From contig DIVN01000179.1 of assembly GCA_002435875.1 (NCBI GenBank), positions 1 to 6,662 on the forward strand: a stretch of 6,662 nucleotides of DNA, in the 5' to 3' direction. Below are positions 5,111 through 6,662 of this stretch, piece after piece; within the stretch, counting starts at the first letter, position 1; each line of letters begins with the position of its first letter. Source of the stretch: Anaerolineales bacterium UBA6131. GTDB taxonomy: Bacteria; Chloroflexota; Anaerolineae; UBA2200. Below the pieces are notes generated by a model. That model saw only the letters and a program-made list of their open reading frames with translations. It ran no database searches and was not told the origin of the DNA. A program made the translations under genes and the position numbers.

Positions 5111-5191
5111 TTGATCCACATTGAGGTGCCGGGCCTGATCACCTATGAACTCGAGCACCTGGTGCGGTTAGCCGCCACCTTGCGCCGATGA
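5111..5191 (+). pseudogene. Possible 5' remnant of a soluble HAD/P-type-ATPase-like gene
   Basis: The 143-base gap before the first MinD-type gene contains a short reading frame from TTG at 5111, with GAGG 6 bases upstream, encoding 26 residues. Its first 18, LIHIEVPGLITYELEHLV, resemble the start of soluble HAD-like 'P-type ATPase' proteins (COG4087 type), which open with an I-E-I-P-G strand, then LEHLV and LDxNGTLAxDG. After LEHLV the likeness decays (RLAATL). Reading one base later from 5184 gives ADDA, as if the aspartate motif were damaged by small indels before a stop at 5189. The rest of the gene is missing. It could instead be a short leader peptide. The comparison is from memory of the family. 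Confidence 0.35.
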
Positions 5192-5242
5192 CGCCCGCCC
5201 GCGCGGGTGAAACTTGAGCACAGTAAGTGAGGAGGATTCCAA

Positions 5243-6181
5243 ATGATCATCGCAGTAGCGAGCGGCAAGGGGGGCACTGGCAAGACCACCGTCGCCACGA
5301 GCCTTGCGCTCAGCATTGCAGCAAACAGGCCAGATGTTGTGGCCCACAGACCAAGCGGTGAATCACGGGGCAATACACCCATTGAGCGCAGGGGAGGACT
5401 CTTGTTCCTTGACTGCGACGTAGAAGAGCCCAACGCAGCGCTCTTTTTGAAGCCGGTGCTCGGCGAGCGCGAGGATGTCGGCATCATGATCCCCCAAGTG
5501 GACTATAGCCTTTGCACATTCTGCGGGCGCTGTGCCGAGGTGTGCGTCTGGCACGCCATCGCCGTGGTGGGTCAGAAGGTGCTCATCTTCCCGGAGTTGT
5601 GTCACGGCTGCGGCAGTTGCACGCTCAACTGCCCGGAGGGAGCCATCCACGAGGTACTGCATGTGATAGGGACCCTGGAGTCGGGTTGCGCAGGGCCAAT
5701 CGGTTTCGCCCATGGCACCCTGAAGGTGGGCGAACCGATGTCCGTGCCCATAATCAGCCAGCTGAAGAAGAAGCATCTGACCGAAAACGATGGCCGCACG
5801 GTGATTCTCGATGCGTCGCCCGGCACCTCCTGTCCTGTAGTGGAAACCATGCGCGGTGCTGATTTCGTACTGCTGGTCACCGAGCCAACGCCTTTTGGGT
5901 TGCACGACCTACGACTGGCGGTGCAAGTGGCCCGCGACGAGTTGGGTTTGCCCGTTGGCGTTGTGGTCAATCGGGAAGGTGTCGGCGACATGGGCGTGGA
6001 TGAGTACTGCGCCGCCGAGGGCATCCCTATCCTGATGCGCATACCGCTAGACCGGCGCATCGCTGTGGCAATCTCCAGGGGCGAGGCACTGGTGGAGGCG
6101 CTGCCAGAGATGCGCTCCCAGTTCGTTACGCTGTACGAAAAGATCCAGCGGGAAGTCGCCTCACGGAAGGAGGCACAATGA
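5243..6181 (+). CDS. MinD/ParA-type P-loop ATPase with 2x[4Fe-4S] ferredoxin insert (Orp-associated type), copy 1
   Basis: This 312-residue ATPase has a deviant Walker A, SGKGGTGKTT (7-16, signature lysine K9), and the LDCDVEEPNAALFL segment (56-69). An inserted bacterial ferredoxin domain has two complete cysteine sets, C91-C94-C97-C101 and C120-C123-C126-C130, for two [4Fe-4S] clusters. Further ATPase motifs are VILDASPGTSCPV (187-199), LVTEPTPFGLHDL (211-223) and VVNREG (241-246). Such ATPases couple ATP hydrolysis to redox-dependent protein association and occur in pairs in Orp gene sets. About 20 unusual residues (about 30-51, HRPSGESRGNTPIERR) separate Walker A from LDCD, where relatives have a short loop. 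AGGAGG lies 7 bases before the ATG. The stop overlaps the next gene as ATGA, so the pair is coupled and probably forms a heterodimer. Probably cytoplasmic; no signal peptide or membrane segment is seen. Confidence 0.92.
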   Translation: MIIAVASGKGGTGKTTVATSLALSIAANRPDVVAHRPSGESRGNTPIERRGGLLFLDCDVEEPNAALFLKPVLGEREDVGIMIPQVDYSLCTFCGRCAEVCVWHAIAVVGQKVLIFPELCHGCGSCTLNCPEGAIHEVLHVIGTLESGCAGPIGFAHGTLKVGEPMSVPIISQLKKKHLTENDGRTVILDASPGTSCPVVETMRGADFVLLVTEPTPFGLHDLRLAVQVARDELGLPVGVVVNREGVGDMGVDEYCAAEGIPILMRIPLDRRIAVAISRGEALVEALPEMRSQFVTLYEKIQREVASRKEAQ

Positions 6182-6662
6182 AACAACTGGTTATCCTGAG
6201 TGGCAAGGGCGGCACAGGCAAAACGTCGGTAGCGGCGGCGCTTGCCCACCTGGCTTCCGAGGAAATGGCCATCGTCCTGGCTGACGCAGATGTGGATGCT
6301 GCCAACCTGGAACTGGTCCTGGCGCCCGAGAAGGTGGAAGAGCATGTCTTCATGGGCGGGCAGGTGGCAATCATCGACCCGGAGAAATGCACCGTATGCG
6401 GCCGCTGCTACGAGGTGTGCCGTTTTGACGCCATCGTCCCTGGCAAGAAAAGCCACCGGGTCGATCCCCTGGCCTGCGAGGGCTGCGCCTCGTGCGTATA
6501 CCAGTGTCCGGAAGCAGCCATCCATACCGAGGAGCAGCAGGCTGGGCTCTGGTTCCGATCGAATACACGATTTGGGCCGCTGTTCCACGCGCACCTGTTC
6601 GCCGGGCAGGAGAACTCGGGCAAGCTCGTAACCATGGTCAAACAGCAGGGCCGCCTGCTGGC
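6178..6662 (+). CDS. MinD/ParA-type P-loop ATPase with 2x[4Fe-4S] ferredoxin insert, copy 2, 3' end beyond the window
   Basis: An open frame from the ATG at 6178 runs to the window edge, giving 161 full codons of a family that usually has about 280-300. Visible are the deviant Walker A SGKGGTGKTS (8-17, K10), LADADVDAANLEL (34-46), two complete [4Fe-4S] sets (C71-C74-C77-C81 and C100-C103-C106-C110) and ENSGKLVTMVK (145-155), a conserved piece of this subfamily. It starts inside the stop of copy 1 (ATGA overlap), with AAGGAGG ending 4 bases upstream, so the two are made together. It lacks the odd insertion seen after Walker A in copy 1. The two copies probably act as a heterodimeric, cluster-bearing ATPase serving the NifX-like proteins, by analogy with the paired MinD-type proteins of the Desulfovibrio Orp operons. 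Confidence 0.9.
   Translation, partial: MKQLVILSGKGGTGKTSVAAALAHLASEEMAIVLADADVDAANLELVLAPEKVEEHVFMGGQVAIIDPEKCTVCGRCYEVCRFDAIVPGKKSHRVDPLACEGCASCVYQCPEAAIHTEEQQAGLWFRSNTRFGPLFHAHLFAGQENSGKLVTMVKQQGRLL

Noticed and set aside
5198..5207. CCCGCGCGGG palindrome as a terminator before the first MinD-type gene
   Set aside because: It is self-complementary with almost no loop and lacks a following T-run. The downstream genes appear to belong to the same operon.
5602..6594. 330-codon minus-strand open frame opposite the ATPase genes
   Set aside because: It is antisense to two genes with complete Walker A and ferredoxin motifs and is Ser/Thr/Arg-rich without domains.
1..6662. CRISPR array, tRNA, rRNA or sigma-54 promoter
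   Set aside because: I saw no regularly spaced repeats, no tRNA or rRNA-like sequence and no GG-N10-GC element with sigma-54 consensus in the gaps, although Orp operons in Desulfovibrio use sigma-54.

Overview
The window looks like a chromosomal metal-cofactor locus from a GC-rich anaerobic bacterium. Two tandem MTH1175/NifX-type proteins, an IscU-like scaffold and two ferredoxin-containing MinD-type ATPases together are typical of anaerobes such as sulfate reducers and anaerobic Chloroflexota. Bacterial sigma-70 promoters and an IS701-type insertion sequence argue against an archaeon. I cannot fix the taxon from this sequence; Chloroflexota is only a guess.

Layout. On the left, read on the minus strand, are a PadR-type regulator (670-1065) and a DUF4213/DUF364 protein (1-683) that overlaps its 3' end and runs off the window. 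A second PadR regulator (1268-1702) is read divergently. The 200 bases between them hold two strong back-to-back promoters around a long imperfect dyad, a good candidate shared operator. Next is a complete insertion sequence (1739-3327) with 22-bp terminal inverted repeats, a CTAC target duplication and an intact DDE transposase. To its right is a plus-strand operon: NifX-like protein 1 (3346-3921), NifX-like protein 2 (3924-4412), a Gly-rich zinc-ribbon miniprotein (4437-4643), an IscU-like scaffold (4737-5099), a short remnant resembling the start of a soluble HAD/P-type-ATPase-like gene (5111-5191), and two ferredoxin-MinD ATPases (5243-6181 and 6178-window end).

How it fits together. The MTH1175-domain and paired ferredoxin-MinD components match the anaerobe-specific orange protein (Orp) gene set of Desulfovibrio, whose Orp binds a Mo-Cu-sulfide cluster. 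Here that set is joined by an IscU-type scaffold, a zinc ribbon, a DUF364 protein and two PadR regulators rather than a visible sigma-54 system. My reading is a PadR-controlled system for assembling or handling an Fe-S or mixed metal-sulfide cluster. Removing the insertion sequence leaves only 50 bp between the second padR and NifX-like gene 1. The element therefore seems to have landed inside an operon and may have cut the cofactor genes off from their regulated promoter.
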